The notes: a model not told the origin generated them from the letters alone. A stretch of DNA of 64,000 bases from Frigoribacterium sp. PhB160 (GCF_003751785.1 NZ_RKIE01000002.1:744001-808000); one strand, 5' to 3'. Positions 1 through 8,871 are shown, counted from the stretch's first letter. Numbers and translations: made by a program.

Positions 1-1974
1 CGGCCCCTCCGCCGCCACCACGCGCTCGAGCACCTCCCGCCGCTCGTCGTAGGTGTCGTGGACCAGCGAGCGCCCCTCCGCGTGCATGACGTCGAACAGC
101 AGGTACCGCACCGGCGCCCCGGCGGCGGCGTGCTCGACGTCGCGCGGTCGGGTGAGGCCCATCCGCGTCTGCAGCAGCCCGAAGTCGGGGCGACCGGACT
201 CGTCGACGGCCACGATCTCGCCGTCGAGCACCGCGCCTCCGTCGCTCGTGACCTGCTCGGCCAGCACCTGCAGCTCGGGGTAGGCGGGCGTGAGGTCGTG
301 GCCGTTGCGGCTCGTGAACGTCACCGATCCGTCGCGCACGACGGCCACGGCGCGGATGCCGTCCCACTTCATCTCGTAGGCCCAGTCGTCGTCGACGTCG
401 TGCTCGTCGCCGGACGAGGCGAGCATCGGGGCCACGGGGTCGAGGCGAGGGGCGCCGGCGTCGGCGCCTCCCGACCTGGCGCCTCCCGACCTGGCGTCCC
501 CCGACGTGGCGTCTCCCGACCCCGCGCCTCCGTCGTCCTTCATGCGGTGGATCAGCCAGTTCTTCTCCGAGCCGCCGCCGTGGCCGGTGTGGATGAGGGC
601 GATCCGTCTCTCGCCTCGCTGCTCGCCGTGCAGCACCGCGATGACCTCCTTGCCGTCTCGCCACTTCTCGAGGTCGTAGGTGCCGGAGTCCCAGATGGTG
701 ACCTCGCCGGCGCCGTACTCGCCCTCGGCGATCGTGCCCTCGAAGGTGCCGTACTCGAGCGGGTGGTCCTCGGTCTGGACGGCGAGGTGGTTGTGGGCGG
801 GGTCGTCGGGCTCGCCCTTGGGGAGGGCCCAGCTGACGAGCACGCCGTCGTGCTCGAGGCGGAAGTCCCAGTGCAGGCGGCTGGCGTGGTGCTCCTGGAT
901 GACGAAGCTCTGCCCGTCGCTCGTCGGCGGCGCGTCGGCGGGCACGGGCTCGCGCGTCTTCGCGGGGTCGCGCTTCGATCGGTAGACCTCGAGGCGGTCC
1001 CGGCGCTGCCGGGCCTCGCCGTCGCCGGACGAGTCGTGCTCGGGCGACTCGGTGTTGCGCATGTCGTCGCCGAGCTCGCCGGGAGGCACCGGGGTGCCGC
1101 TCGACACGTCGGCGAGCGGGTCGCCGCGACGCCGCAGCCGCGCCAGCACCTCGGTGTGCTCGAGCTGCCGCAGGCTCGGGGACGCCAGCTCACGCCAGGT
1201 GCGCGGCATCGCGACGGTCGGGCGTTCGCGCCCTCGCAGCGAGTACGGCGCGACCGTCGTCTTGGCGCCGTTGTTCTGCGACCAGTCGAGCAGCACCTTG
1301 CCGCGCCGGTCGGCCTTGCCCATCGTGCTGAGCACGAGGTCGGGGTGGTCGGCCTCGACCGCGCGGGCCAGCTCGTGCGCGACGTCGCTCACCTGCGCGC
1401 TCGTCTGGTTCCCGTCGAGTCGCGCGTACAGGTGCACGCCCTTGCTGCCGCTCGTCACGGGCACGAGCTCGAGGCCCATGCCGTCGAGCAGGGGCCGCAG
1501 CAGCTGCGCGACCTCGACGCACTCGGCCAGGCCCACGCCCTCGCCCGGGTCGAGGTCGAGCACGAGGCGGTCGGGGTTCCGCTGCGCGCCCCGAGGCCCG
1601 AACCGCCACTGCGGCACGTGCACCTCGAGCGCCGCGACCTGGGCCAGCCAGGTGAGCGTCGCGAGGTCGTTGACCATCGGGTAGACGTTCACGTGGTCCT
1701 TGTGCTCGATCTCGTGCCGCGCGACCCACTCCGGCGCGGAGTCGGGCAGGTTCTTCTCGAAGAAGACCTCGCCGCCGACCCCGTCCACCCAGCGCTTGCG
1801 GGTGGCGGGCCGGCCCTCGACGTGCGGCAGCATCCACTCGGCGACGGCGGCGTAGTAGCCGAGCACGTCCGCCTTCGTCGTGCCGGTGGCGGGGTAGAGC
1901 ACCTTGTCGAGGTTCGTGAGCTGCAGGGTGTGCCCGCCGACCTGCACGCGCTCGCCGCGTCCCTTAGTGGCCAT
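1..1974 (-). CDS. ligD: Multifunctional ATP-dependent DNA ligase LigD, C-terminus cut by window edge
   Basis: Non-homologous end-joining enzyme that fills and trims broken DNA ends and seals them with ATP; it works with Ku (encoded about 1.2 kb away). 658 codons are visible. Residues 1 to about 300 are the archaeo-eukaryotic primase-type polymerase (DxD near 136-138 in LVLDLDPGEG). About 350-480 is the 3'-phosphoesterase (HHASRLHWDFRLEHDG). The ATP-grasp ligase starts near 620, with the adenylated lysine at K636 in YEMKWDGIRA. This Pol-PE-Lig order is the mycobacterial type. A low-complexity SGGAR-type linker (residues about 485-504) joins PE to ligase. The ATG at 1974 has AGGAGG six bases upstream, inside a copy of the GGAGGCGCGG motif. 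The rest of the ligase and its OB domain lie beyond base 1. Confidence 0.95.
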   Translation of the reverse strand, partial: MATKGRGERVQVGGHTLQLTNLDKVLYPATGTTKADVLGYYAAVAEWMLPHVEGRPATRKRWVDGVGGEVFFEKNLPDSAPEWVARHEIEHKDHVNVYPMVNDLATLTWLAQVAALEVHVPQWRFGPRGAQRNPDRLVLDLDPGEGVGLAECVEVAQLLRPLLDGMGLELVPVTSGSKGVHLYARLDGNQTSAQVSDVAHELARAVEADHPDLVLSTMGKADRRGKVLLDWSQNNGAKTTVAPYSLRGRERPTVAMPRTWRELASPSLRQLEHTEVLARLRRRGDPLADVSSGTPVPPGELGDDMRNTESPEHDSSGDGEARQRRDRLEVYRSKRDPAKTREPVPADAPPTSDGQSFVIQEHHASRLHWDFRLEHDGVLVSWALPKGEPDDPAHNHLAVQTEDHPLEYGTFEGTIAEGEYGAGEVTIWDSGTYDLEKWRDGKEVIAVLHGEQRGERRIALIHTGHGGGSEKNWLIHRMKDDGGAGSGDATSGDARSGGARSGGADAGAPRLDPVAPMLASSGDEHDVDDDWAYEMKWDGIRAVAVVRDGSVTFTSRNGHDLTPAYPELQVLAEQVTSDGGAVLDGEIVAVDESGRPDFGLLQTRMGLTRPRDVEHAAAGAPVRYLLFDVMHAEGRSLVHDTYDERREVLERVVAAEGP
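463..522. repeat. Four 15-bp tandem units in the LigD linker
   Basis: Units begin at 463, 478, 493 and 508; the first two are identical (GGCGCCTCCCGACCT) and the others differ at a few bases. On the minus strand they encode a repeated Ser-Gly-Gly/Asp-Ala-Arg linker between the phosphoesterase and ligase domains. Being a multiple of three, unit gain or loss would keep frame and change linker length. Confidence 0.85.
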
Positions 1975-2096
1975 GCCGCGCCTCCTCGTGTCGTGGTCCC
2001 TGCCGTTCTACCGCGTGCTCGCCGCCGCGGTCCGTCCGGCCCTGCCCGCGCTGCCCGCGCCGCGCTGCCCGCGCTGTCCGCCCTCGCGCACGAAGA

Positions 2097-2135
2097 CCCG
2101 CCCTCGGCAGTGCACAGAGCAGAGCCGAGGGCGGG
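2097..2135 (-). terminator. Hairpin downstream of the SDR gene
   Basis: Twelve-base perfect stem (2097-2108 with 2124-2135) and a 15-base loop, 34 bases past the stop of the minus-strand SDR gene and upstream of ligD. There is no T-run, as is usual for actinobacterial terminators. Confidence 0.6.
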
Positions 2136-2168
2136 CCGGAGGCGTGAGCCGGGGAGGCTCGGTGCCGG

Positions 2169-3056
2169 TCAGACGGCCGGCATGGCTCCCGCGATCGTGA
2201 TGGTCGCGCCCGACGTGTAGCTCGACTCGGGGCTGACGAGGTGCACGTACGCGGCCGCGAGCTCGGCCGGCTGGCCGGGACGGCCGAACGGGGCCTGGCC
2301 GCCGAACTCCGACACGGTCTCGGCGTCGTCGGAGCCGGGCTGCAGCGGGGTCCACACCGGGCCGGGGGAGACCTGGTTGACGCGGATGCCCTTGGGGGCG
2401 AGCTGCTGGGCCAGGCCCGCCGTGAAGACGCCGATGGCGCCCTTCGTCAGCGCGTAGTCGATCTTGTCGGGGCTCGGCTGCGTGCCCTGCACCGAGCCGG
2501 TCGTCACGATCGACGAACCGGGCTCGAGGTGCGGGATGACCGCCTGCGACAGCCAGAACAGCGAGTAGACGTTCGTCTTGATGGTCGAGTCGATGTCCTC
2601 CGTGGTGAGCGTGAGGATGTCGTCGTTGCTCTTCATGCGGCCAGCGACCATGACGAGGGTGTCGAGCCCGCCGAGCTCCTCGACGGCCTTCGCGACGAGG
2701 TCCTTGCAGTACTGCTCGTCGGAGATGTCGCCGGGGACGAGGACGACGCGGCGGCCCTCGCCCTCGAGCAGGTCGCGCACCTCCTCGGCGTCGGTCTGCT
2801 CGCTGGGGAGGTAGCTGAGCACGAGGTCGGCGCCCTCGCGGCTGAGCGCGATGGCGGCGGCGCGGCCGATGCCGGAGTCGCCGCCGGTGACGATGCCGCG
2901 GAAGCCCACGAGGCGCTCCTTGCCGACGTAGCTCGTCTCACCGTGGTCGGGCTTCGGGTCCATCTTCCAGGCCTCGCCGGGCAGCGACTGCTCCTGCTTC
3001 GGGAACGGCGGGGCGGGGTACAGGTCGACCGGGTTCTTCTTGTCGTATTGGCTCAT
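2169..3056 (-). CDS. SDR-family oxidoreductase, YghA/YdaD stress type
   Basis: Predicted cytosolic NAD(P)-dependent short-chain dehydrogenase/reductase of 295 residues. It has an N-terminal extension of about 50 residues (KNPVDLYPAPPFPKQEQ) typical of the general-stress SDRs YghA/YdaD. The cofactor motif TGGDSGIG lies at 57-64, the catalytic Tyr-x3-Lys is in YALTK, and the RVNQVSPGPVWTPL loop follows. The ATG at 3056 (MSQYDKKN) is chosen over one three codons upstream because the family usually begins there. The true substrate is unknown; relatives are induced by general stress. It is divergent from ku across 92 bases, so it may share a control region with the repair genes. Confidence 0.85.
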   Translation of the reverse strand: MSQYDKKNPVDLYPAPPFPKQEQSLPGEAWKMDPKPDHGETSYVGKERLVGFRGIVTGGDSGIGRAAAIALSREGADLVLSYLPSEQTDAEEVRDLLEGEGRRVVLVPGDISDEQYCKDLVAKAVEELGGLDTLVMVAGRMKSNDDILTLTTEDIDSTIKTNVYSLFWLSQAVIPHLEPGSSIVTTGSVQGTQPSPDKIDYALTKGAIGVFTAGLAQQLAPKGIRVNQVSPGPVWTPLQPGSDDAETVSEFGGQAPFGRPGQPAELAAAYVHLVSPESSYTSGATITIAGAMPAV

Positions 3057-3148
3057 GCGGTCCACGGTGCTCGCCGACCGGGGGACGCGACCGGTCGTTG
3101 TACCCGCCCGCCGGTCATTCGGAGCGCATGCGGAGGAACATGACCGTC

Positions 3149-4150
3149 ATGCGATCGATCTGGAAGGGCGCGATCACCTTCGGGCTCGTCAACGTGCCCG
3201 TGAAGCTGTACTCCGCCACCCAGGACCACGACGTGTCCCTCCACCAGGTGCACGACGCCGACGGCGGTCGGATCCGGTACCAGCGCCGGTGCGAGATCTG
3301 CGGCAAGGTCGTCGACTACGAGCACATCGACAAGGCCTTCGACGACGGAGACCAGACGGTCGTGCTGACGGAGGACGACCTGGGGTCCCTGCCCGAGGAG
3401 CGGTCGCGCGAGATCGACGTGCTCGAGTTCGTGCCGAGCGACCAGCTCGACCCGCTGATGTTCGACCGCAGCTACTTCCTCGAGCCCGACTCGGCGTCGC
3501 CGAAGGCCTACGTGCTGCTGCGGCGCACCCTCGAGGAGACCGAGCGCACGGCCATCGTGCACTTCTCGCTGCGGCAGAAGACACGGCTCGCGGCCCTCCG
3601 GGTGCGCGGAGACGTGCTCGTGCTGCAGACCCTGCTCTGGGACGACGAGGTGCGCGAGGCGCGGTTCCCCGTGCTCGACGAGAGCGTCCGCATCAGCAGC
3701 AAGGAGCTCGACATGTCGGGCTCGCTCGTCGAGTCGCTCGGCGACGACTTCGACCCGTCGCAGTTCAGCGACGACTACCAGGAGGAGCTGCGGAAGCTCA
3801 TCGACGCCAAGCTCGAAGAGGGCGAGTCGCTCGACACCGACGCCACCTTCGGCCGCTCCGGCGACGACGACGACGAGTCAGAGGACGGCGAGGGCGACGG
3901 CGGCGAGGTGATCGACCTCATGGAGGCGCTGCGCCAGTCGGTCGAGCGCAGCCGGTCCGCCAAGAAGGCACCCCCGAAGAAGCGCACGACGAGCGACGAG
4001 TCGCCCGCCGCGAAAAAGCCCGCCGCGAAGAAGCCCGCCGAGAAGAAGCCGGCCCCGACGGAGAAGCCGGCCGCGAAGAAGCCGGCCGCGAAGAAGAAGC
4101 CGGCCGCGAAGAAGAAGCCCGCGGCGACGAAGGGGAAGAAGGCCAGCTGA
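3149..4150 (+). CDS. ku: Ku DNA end-binding protein with lysine-rich tail
   Basis: Homodimeric ring that threads onto double-strand break ends and recruits LigD. The protein (333 residues) begins with the family-typical RSIWKGAITFGLVNVPVKLY. The Ku beta-barrel core extends to about residue 230, followed by an acidic Ser/Asp/Glu stretch (about 231-270) and a tail from about 272 made of KKPAA-like repeats. In mycobacterial Ku such a lysine tail binds DNA and lets the ring move inward. The start is uncertain: in-frame ATGs at 3128 and 3140 also exist, and GGAGGA at 3132-3137 fits 3149 better than 3140. It converges on the small Rho_N-like gene with only 10 bases between stop codons. Confidence 0.95.
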   Translation: MRSIWKGAITFGLVNVPVKLYSATQDHDVSLHQVHDADGGRIRYQRRCEICGKVVDYEHIDKAFDDGDQTVVLTEDDLGSLPEERSREIDVLEFVPSDQLDPLMFDRSYFLEPDSASPKAYVLLRRTLEETERTAIVHFSLRQKTRLAALRVRGDVLVLQTLLWDDEVREARFPVLDESVRISSKELDMSGSLVESLGDDFDPSQFSDDYQEELRKLIDAKLEEGESLDTDATFGRSGDDDDESEDGEGDGGEVIDLMEALRQSVERSRSAKKAPPKKRTTSDESPAAKKPAAKKPAEKKPAPTEKPAAKKPAAKKKPAAKKKPAATKGKKAS

Positions 4151-4160
4151 CCCGCGCGGC

Positions 4161-4436
4161 CTAGTGGTCGCGCAGCATCTCGATCAGCTCGTCCTTCGTC
4201 GCGTCGCTGTAGCCGTGCAGACCGAGCTCTTTCGCCCGGCCGCGCAGGTCGTCGACGGTCCAGTCGTCGTACGAACCCGACCGGCCGCCCCTCGCCGCGA
4301 CCTTCTCCTCGCTGTCGCCTTTCTGGGCCGCGGCGTTGGAGATGCGCGCCGATTTCTCCTTCGAGTTGCCCTCGTCGCGGAGCGCCTCGTACATCTCGGG
4401 GTTCTTCAGCTGCGGGGGAGTGTCGTCCTTCGGCAT
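4161..4436 (-). CDS. Small Rho_N/SAP-like protein next to Ku
   Basis: A 91-residue charged protein. The N-terminal half (NPEMYEALRDEGNSKEKSAR) is the short stress-type segment seen in small actinobacterial proteins annotated as DUF7218. The C-terminal part, from about residue 58 (WTVDDLRGRAKELGLHGYS), has the helix-turn-helix pattern of the Rho-factor N-terminal or SAP fold, which binds nucleic acid. Function is not known. A stand-alone SAP-like domain beside Ku is notable because some bacterial and eukaryotic Ku proteins carry a SAP domain at their own C-terminus. Its ATG is preceded by TACGGT at the leaderless spacing. Confidence 0.8.
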   Translation of the reverse strand: MPKDDTPPQLKNPEMYEALRDEGNSKEKSARISNAAAQKGDSEEKVAARGGRSGSYDDWTVDDLRGRAKELGLHGYSDATKDELIEMLRDH

Positions 4437-4443
4437 GCTCGCG

Positions 4444-4449
4444 ACCGTA
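4444..4449 (-). promoter_or_regulatory. -10 box TACGGT, leaderless start of the Rho_N-like gene
   Basis: TAnnnT hexamer with seven bases to the ATG at 4436, so the predicted first transcribed base is the start codon. Confidence 0.6.
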
Positions 4450-4474
4450 CTCCGGTCGCCGAGGCCCCGATCGG

Positions 4475-6898
4475 CTACCGCCCGAACTCCCACGCGACGA
4501 TCTCGGGCAGGTCCTCGCCGTGCTCGTAGGCGTACGCCCGCGCCTCGTCGCGCTTCGCCTCGAACTCCGCGACGAGGTCGGGGTGCTCGTCGGCCAGGCC
4601 CGGCACCCGCCGCAGCACGTCGAGCACGAGCCGGTACCGGTCGATGTCGTTGAGCATGGCCATGTCGAAGGGCGTGGTGGTCGTGCCCTTCTCCTGGAAG
4701 CCGCGCACGTGCAGGCCGTCGTGGTTCGTGCGCCGGTAGGTCAGCTGGTGCACGAGCGACGGGTAGCCGTGGAAGTCGAAGACGACGGGCCTCGAGGTCG
4801 TGAACAGGGCGTCGAAGTCGTCGCTCGTGAGCCCGTGCGAGTGCTCGTCCGCGTCCTGCAGGCGCATGAGGTCGACGACGTTGACGACGCGCGTCACGAG
4901 GTCGGGGAGGCGCTGCCGGAGGATGTCGGCGGCGGCGATCGTCTCGAGCGTCGGCACGTCGCCGGCGCAGGCGAGCACGACGTCGGGGTCGACGCCCGGG
5001 ACGGGCGCGCCCTCCGTCCCGGCCCACTCCCAGATGCCGGCGCCCGCGGCGACGTGGGCCTCGGCCTCCGGCAGCGAGAGCCAGGCGGGTGCCTCCTGCT
5101 TGCCGGCCACGATGACGTTGACCGTGTCGGTGGTGCGGAGGGCGTGGTCGGCGACGGCGAGCAGCGTGTTCGCGTCGGGGGCGAGGTAGATGCGCACGAG
5201 GTGGGCCTGCTTGTTGACGACCACGTCGAGGAAGCCGGGGTCTTGATGGGAGAACCCGTTGTGGTCCTGGCGCCAGACGTGCGACGAGAGCAGGTAGGTG
5301 AACGACGAGACGGGCTCGCGCCAGGCGATCTCGTCGGCGCTCTCGAGCCACTTGGCGTGCTGGTTGAACATCGAGTCGACGATGTGCACGAACGCCTCGT
5401 AGGTGTTGAGCAGGCCGTGGCGGCCGGTCAGCAGGTAGCCCTCCATGAGGCCTTGCAGCAGGTGCTCGCTGAGCACCTCCATGACGCGGCCCGAGGACGC
5501 GATGTGCTCGTCGGTCGGCCAGATCTCGCCCGCCCAGACCCGGTCGGTGACGTCGAAGACCGGGTCGAGCCGGTTCGAGACGGTCTCGTCGGGGCCGAAC
5601 AGTCGGAAGGTCGACGGGTTGTCGCGCACCACGTCGACCAGCCAGCGGCCGAGGACGCGCGTCGCCTCGGCCGTCGTGCGGCGGTCGTCGGAGGTCTCGA
5701 CGGCGTGCCGTCGCCAGTCGGTCAGCGAGAGGGGACGACGGACGAGCCCGCCGTTCGAGGCGGGGATCGCGCTCATGCGCTTCTCGCCCCGCGGTCGGAG
5801 CGCGTCGAGGAAGGCCGCCGGCGCACCGCGGTCGTCGAAGAGCTCGTCGGCCCGGTAGGAGCGGAGCCACGCGTCGAGCTGGACGCGGTGCTCGTCGTCG
5901 TCGCGGACCCCGCTCAGCGGCACCTGGTGGGCACGCCACGTGCCCTCGACCTGCTTGCCGTCGACCACCTTCGGGCCGGTCCAGCCCTTGGGGGTGCGGA
6001 GCACGATCATCGGCCACCGCGGTCGCTCGACGGACTCGCCGCGCCGCGCCTGGCGCTGGAGCTCGTCGATGCGGGCGAACGCCTCGTCGAGGGCCGCGGC
6101 CATGCGCGTGTGGACGAGGGCCGGGTCTTCTCCGTCGAAGCCGCCGGCGACGACGATCGGCTGGTAGCCGTAGCCGCGGAGGAGGTCGAGAAGCTCGCCC
6201 TCGGGGATGCGGGCGAGGATCGTCGGGTTGGCGATCTTGTAGCCGTTGAGGTTGAGGATCGGCAGCACGGCGCCGTCGTGCACGGGGTCGAGCAGCTTGT
6301 TCGCATGCCAGCTCGTGGCCAGCGGTCCGGTCTCGGCCTCGCCGTCGCCGATCACGCAGACCGCCACGAGGTCGGGGTCGTCGAGCACCGCGCCGTAGGC
6401 GTGGCTCAGCGAGTAGCCGAGCTCGCCGCCCTCGTTGATCGAGCCGGGGGTCTCGGGAGCGGCGTGCGAGGGGATGCCGCCGGGCGTCGAGAACTGCCGG
6501 AAGAGCCGCAGCATGCCCGCGGCGTCGAGGGACACGTCGGGGAAGAGCTCGCTGTACGTGCCCTCGAGCCAGGTGTTCGCGACCATCGCGGGACCGCCGT
6601 GGCCGGGGCCGCACACGTAGAGGAGGTCGCGGTCGTCGCGGCGGATGACCCGGTTGAGGTGCGCGTAGACGAAGCTCAGCGCAGGGGAGGTGCCCCAGTG
6701 GCCGAGCAGCCGCGGCTTGATGTCGTCGCGCTCGACGGGACGCGCCAGCTGGGCGTTGTCGCGCAGGTAGATCTGGCCCACCGTGAGGTAGTTCGCCGCC
6801 CGCCACCAGGCGTCGACCAGCGCGAGCTCGTCGGTCGTGGCGGGGACGCGCGGCCCGGCGGCCGTGTCGGCGGAGCGGGCGGGCGTGGTGTCGGTCAT
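4475..6898 (-). CDS. xfp: Xylulose-5-phosphate/fructose-6-phosphate phosphoketolase
   Basis: Thiamine-diphosphate enzyme that splits xylulose-5-P or fructose-6-P with phosphate into acetyl-phosphate plus glyceraldehyde-3-P or erythrose-4-P (phosphoketolase shunt, cytosol). 807 residues is the normal family length. Recognisable are the N-terminal LGHWGTSPALSFVYAHLNR, the cofactor-binding segment GDGEAETGPLATSWHANK, QDHNGFSHQDPGF, and the C-terminal HGLTSDDFDALFTT. Its ATG overlaps the stop of the upstream GH15 gene by four bases (ATGA), so the two should be co-transcribed and translationally coupled. Whether it prefers the xylulose or fructose ester cannot be read from the sequence. Confidence 0.96.
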   Translation of the reverse strand: MTDTTPARSADTAAGPRVPATTDELALVDAWWRAANYLTVGQIYLRDNAQLARPVERDDIKPRLLGHWGTSPALSFVYAHLNRVIRRDDRDLLYVCGPGHGGPAMVANTWLEGTYSELFPDVSLDAAGMLRLFRQFSTPGGIPSHAAPETPGSINEGGELGYSLSHAYGAVLDDPDLVAVCVIGDGEAETGPLATSWHANKLLDPVHDGAVLPILNLNGYKIANPTILARIPEGELLDLLRGYGYQPIVVAGGFDGEDPALVHTRMAAALDEAFARIDELQRQARRGESVERPRWPMIVLRTPKGWTGPKVVDGKQVEGTWRAHQVPLSGVRDDDEHRVQLDAWLRSYRADELFDDRGAPAAFLDALRPRGEKRMSAIPASNGGLVRRPLSLTDWRRHAVETSDDRRTTAEATRVLGRWLVDVVRDNPSTFRLFGPDETVSNRLDPVFDVTDRVWAGEIWPTDEHIASSGRVMEVLSEHLLQGLMEGYLLTGRHGLLNTYEAFVHIVDSMFNQHAKWLESADEIAWREPVSSFTYLLSSHVWRQDHNGFSHQDPGFLDVVVNKQAHLVRIYLAPDANTLLAVADHALRTTDTVNVIVAGKQEAPAWLSLPEAEAHVAAGAGIWEWAGTEGAPVPGVDPDVVLACAGDVPTLETIAAADILRQRLPDLVTRVVNVVDLMRLQDADEHSHGLTSDDFDALFTTSRPVVFDFHGYPSLVHQLTYRRTNHDGLHVRGFQEKGTTTTPFDMAMLNDIDRYRLVLDVLRRVPGLADEHPDLVAEFEAKRDEARAYAYEHGEDLPEIVAWEFGR

Positions 6899-8871
6899 CG
6901 GTCCTCCTGGTCGTCGTCCTGCGGGGCGTCGTCGCCCCCGTCGACGGCGTCGTCATCGCCCCCGTCGTCGTCGCCCTGGGCCTCATGGCGCATCTCCTCG
7001 ATGGTGATGGCGGCGTTGACGAGCGCCAGATGGCTGAGCCCCTGGGGCATGTTGCCGAGGAACTGCCCGTCGTCGGCGCTGATCATCTCGGTGTAGAGGC
7101 CGACGTCGTTCGACTGCTCGACGAGCTCGTCCATGGCGGCCACGGCCTCGTCGATGCGTCCGACGCAGGCCAGGGCACCGGCGAGCCAGAAGGCGCAGGC
7201 CACGAAGGTGCCCTCCTCGGCGTCGACGCCGCTGTACCGGAAGACGAGCGACCCGGGGGCGCCGAGCTCGTCGCGGATCGCGTCGATGGTGCGGGACATC
7301 CGCTCGCCGCGGTCGAAGCCGCTCGGGGCGTGCAGCAGCACCGAGGCGTCGAGCAGGTCGCTGTCCGGGTACATGAGGTAGGCGCCGCGCTCTTCCGACC
7401 AGCCGTGCTCGTCGACCCACTCGACGATCGCGTCGCGGTTCTTCCGCCAGTGCTCGAGGTCGTCCTCGGAGGGGTGCAGCTGACCGATCTCGGTGAGCTC
7501 GAGGGCGGCGTCGATGGCCTGCCAGCAGCCCATCTTGCTGCTGACGTAGTGCTGCTCGTCGGCGAGCTCCCACATGCCGCTGTCTTTCTCCTGCCAGCGA
7601 CGGCACGCGTCGTCGGCGAAGCCGGTCAGCAGGTCGGCCGTCGACTCGTCGAGGATGTTGCCGCCGTGCGCGTACTGGCTCGCGATCGCGAGGATGTCGG
7701 CGAAGACGCCGAGCTGCAGCTGGTCGCCCGCCGGGTTGCCCTTGTAGACGGGGCCGATGCCGCGCCAGCCCTCGGACCCGGTCTCGTGCGTCCCGTCGGG
7801 CTTCGTGCCGTCGAGGCGCAGGAAGATGTGCATCTCGCGGCCGTTCTCCTTCAGGGCCTTGAGCATCCAGGAGACGGCGGCGTGGGGCTCCTCCCGCAGG
7901 CCGAACCGGATGAGCGCGTCGACCGTGTAGGCGAGGTCGCGCACCCACGCGAAGCGGTAGTCCCAGTTCTTCTTCCCGGTGAAGTTCTCCGGCAGCGCGG
8001 TCGTCGCGGCGGCGGCGATGGCGCCGGTGGGGCTGTAGATGAGCAGCTTGAGGGCGAGCGCGCTGCGGTGCACGGCGTCGGCCCAGGGGCCGTCCCAGCT
8101 GAACTCGGTCGACCAGCCCTCCCAGTTCTCGATCGTGCGGTCGATGCCCTCGTCGACGACGCGCGGGTCGGGCAGGTGCAGCGGCTCGTCCTCGACGCCG
8201 CAGAGGCAGATCAGCGACCGCGAGCCGGGCGAGGTCGTGAAGGCGCCGCGGAACTCGAGCGGGCCCTCGACTTCGCCGTCGCCGGGCTCGGTCGGGTCGG
8301 TGCGGCCGTGCTCGAAGCCGACGAGCGCGAGGTTGATGTCGGCGGCCCGGAGCACGGGCCCGTGCACCGTGTCGACGCGACGGATCGGGTGCGTGCCGAA
8401 CGCGTTGCCCGGGACGACGGCCCAGCGCATGTCGACCGAGCCGTCGAGCCCGTCGACGCGGCGGGCGAGCTCGCCCCACGGCAGGCGGCCGGCGACGCCC
8501 GTGACCAGGGCGTCGGTCACCTCGACGGTGCCGGTGGACGTGCGGAAGCGGGTGCGCAGCACGTTCGTGCCGGGCACGTACGCGCGCTGCACGGTGTAGT
8601 CGTCGTCGACGGGGCGGAGCTCGACGCGGCCGCCGTCGGCCGCGTCGACGACGCCCGAGAAGACGGGGTCGCTCGGCAGGGACGGGAACGGCAGCCAGTC
8701 GATCTGCCCGTCGCGCGCGATCAGCGCCACCGTGCGGCCGTCGCCGATCGCCCCGTACGAGCGCAGCGCCACGTAGCCGCCCTCTCGGGGCTCGGGCGCC
8801 TCCCACCCGGAGTCGTCGTCGAGGAAGGCGTCGGTGGCGTCGTGGACGCTGGAGAGAGTGTCGGTCACCAT
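6895..8871 (-). CDS. GH15 family glucoamylase/trehalase-like hydrolase
   Basis: 658-residue glycoside hydrolase. The N-terminal beta-domain (YVALRSYGAIGDGRTVALI) is the trehalase-like/GH15 N-domain. The catalytic (alpha/alpha)6 barrel follows, with KKNWDYRFAWVRDLAYTVDA and GSEGWRGIGPVYKGNPAGDQ, the regions that hold the two family glutamates. Actinobacterial GH15 proteins of this build hydrolyse trehalose or alpha-glucosides to glucose; which applies here is inference. No signal peptide is seen, so it is probably cytosolic. The ATG at 8871 (MVTDTLSSVHD) is supported by GGGAG about 11 bases upstream. It is the first gene of a two-gene unit with xfp, suggesting sugar release feeding the phosphoketolase shunt. 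Confidence 0.88.
   Translation of the reverse strand: MVTDTLSSVHDATDAFLDDDSGWEAPEPREGGYVALRSYGAIGDGRTVALIARDGQIDWLPFPSLPSDPVFSGVVDAADGGRVELRPVDDDYTVQRAYVPGTNVLRTRFRTSTGTVEVTDALVTGVAGRLPWGELARRVDGLDGSVDMRWAVVPGNAFGTHPIRRVDTVHGPVLRAADINLALVGFEHGRTDPTEPGDGEVEGPLEFRGAFTTSPGSRSLICLCGVEDEPLHLPDPRVVDEGIDRTIENWEGWSTEFSWDGPWADAVHRSALALKLLIYSPTGAIAAAATTALPENFTGKKNWDYRFAWVRDLAYTVDALIRFGLREEPHAAVSWMLKALKENGREMHIFLRLDGTKPDGTHETGSEGWRGIGPVYKGNPAGDQLQLGVFADILAIASQYAHGGNILDESTADLLTGFADDACRRWQEKDSGMWELADEQHYVSSKMGCWQAIDAALELTEIGQLHPSEDDLEHWRKNRDAIVEWVDEHGWSEERGAYLMYPDSDLLDASVLLHAPSGFDRGERMSRTIDAIRDELGAPGSLVFRYSGVDAEEGTFVACAFWLAGALACVGRIDEAVAAMDELVEQSNDVGLYTEMISADDGQFLGNMPQGLSHLALVNAAITIEEMRHEAQGDDDGGDDDAVDGGDDAPQDDDQEDR

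Noticed and set aside
3100-3105. GGGTAC on the minus strand as a sigma-B type -10 for the SDR gene
   Set aside because: No GTTT-like -35 is found at the required 14-16 base distance; a six-base match alone is too weak.
4520-7096. An 858-codon open frame on the plus strand opposite xfp, and similar very long antisense frames elsewhere (for example 53-2220 region, 54543-57296)
   Set aside because: They mirror strongly conserved genes. At about 73% G+C stop codons are rare in the opposite frames, and the translations are Arg/Ala/Val/Gly-rich without any recognisable domain.
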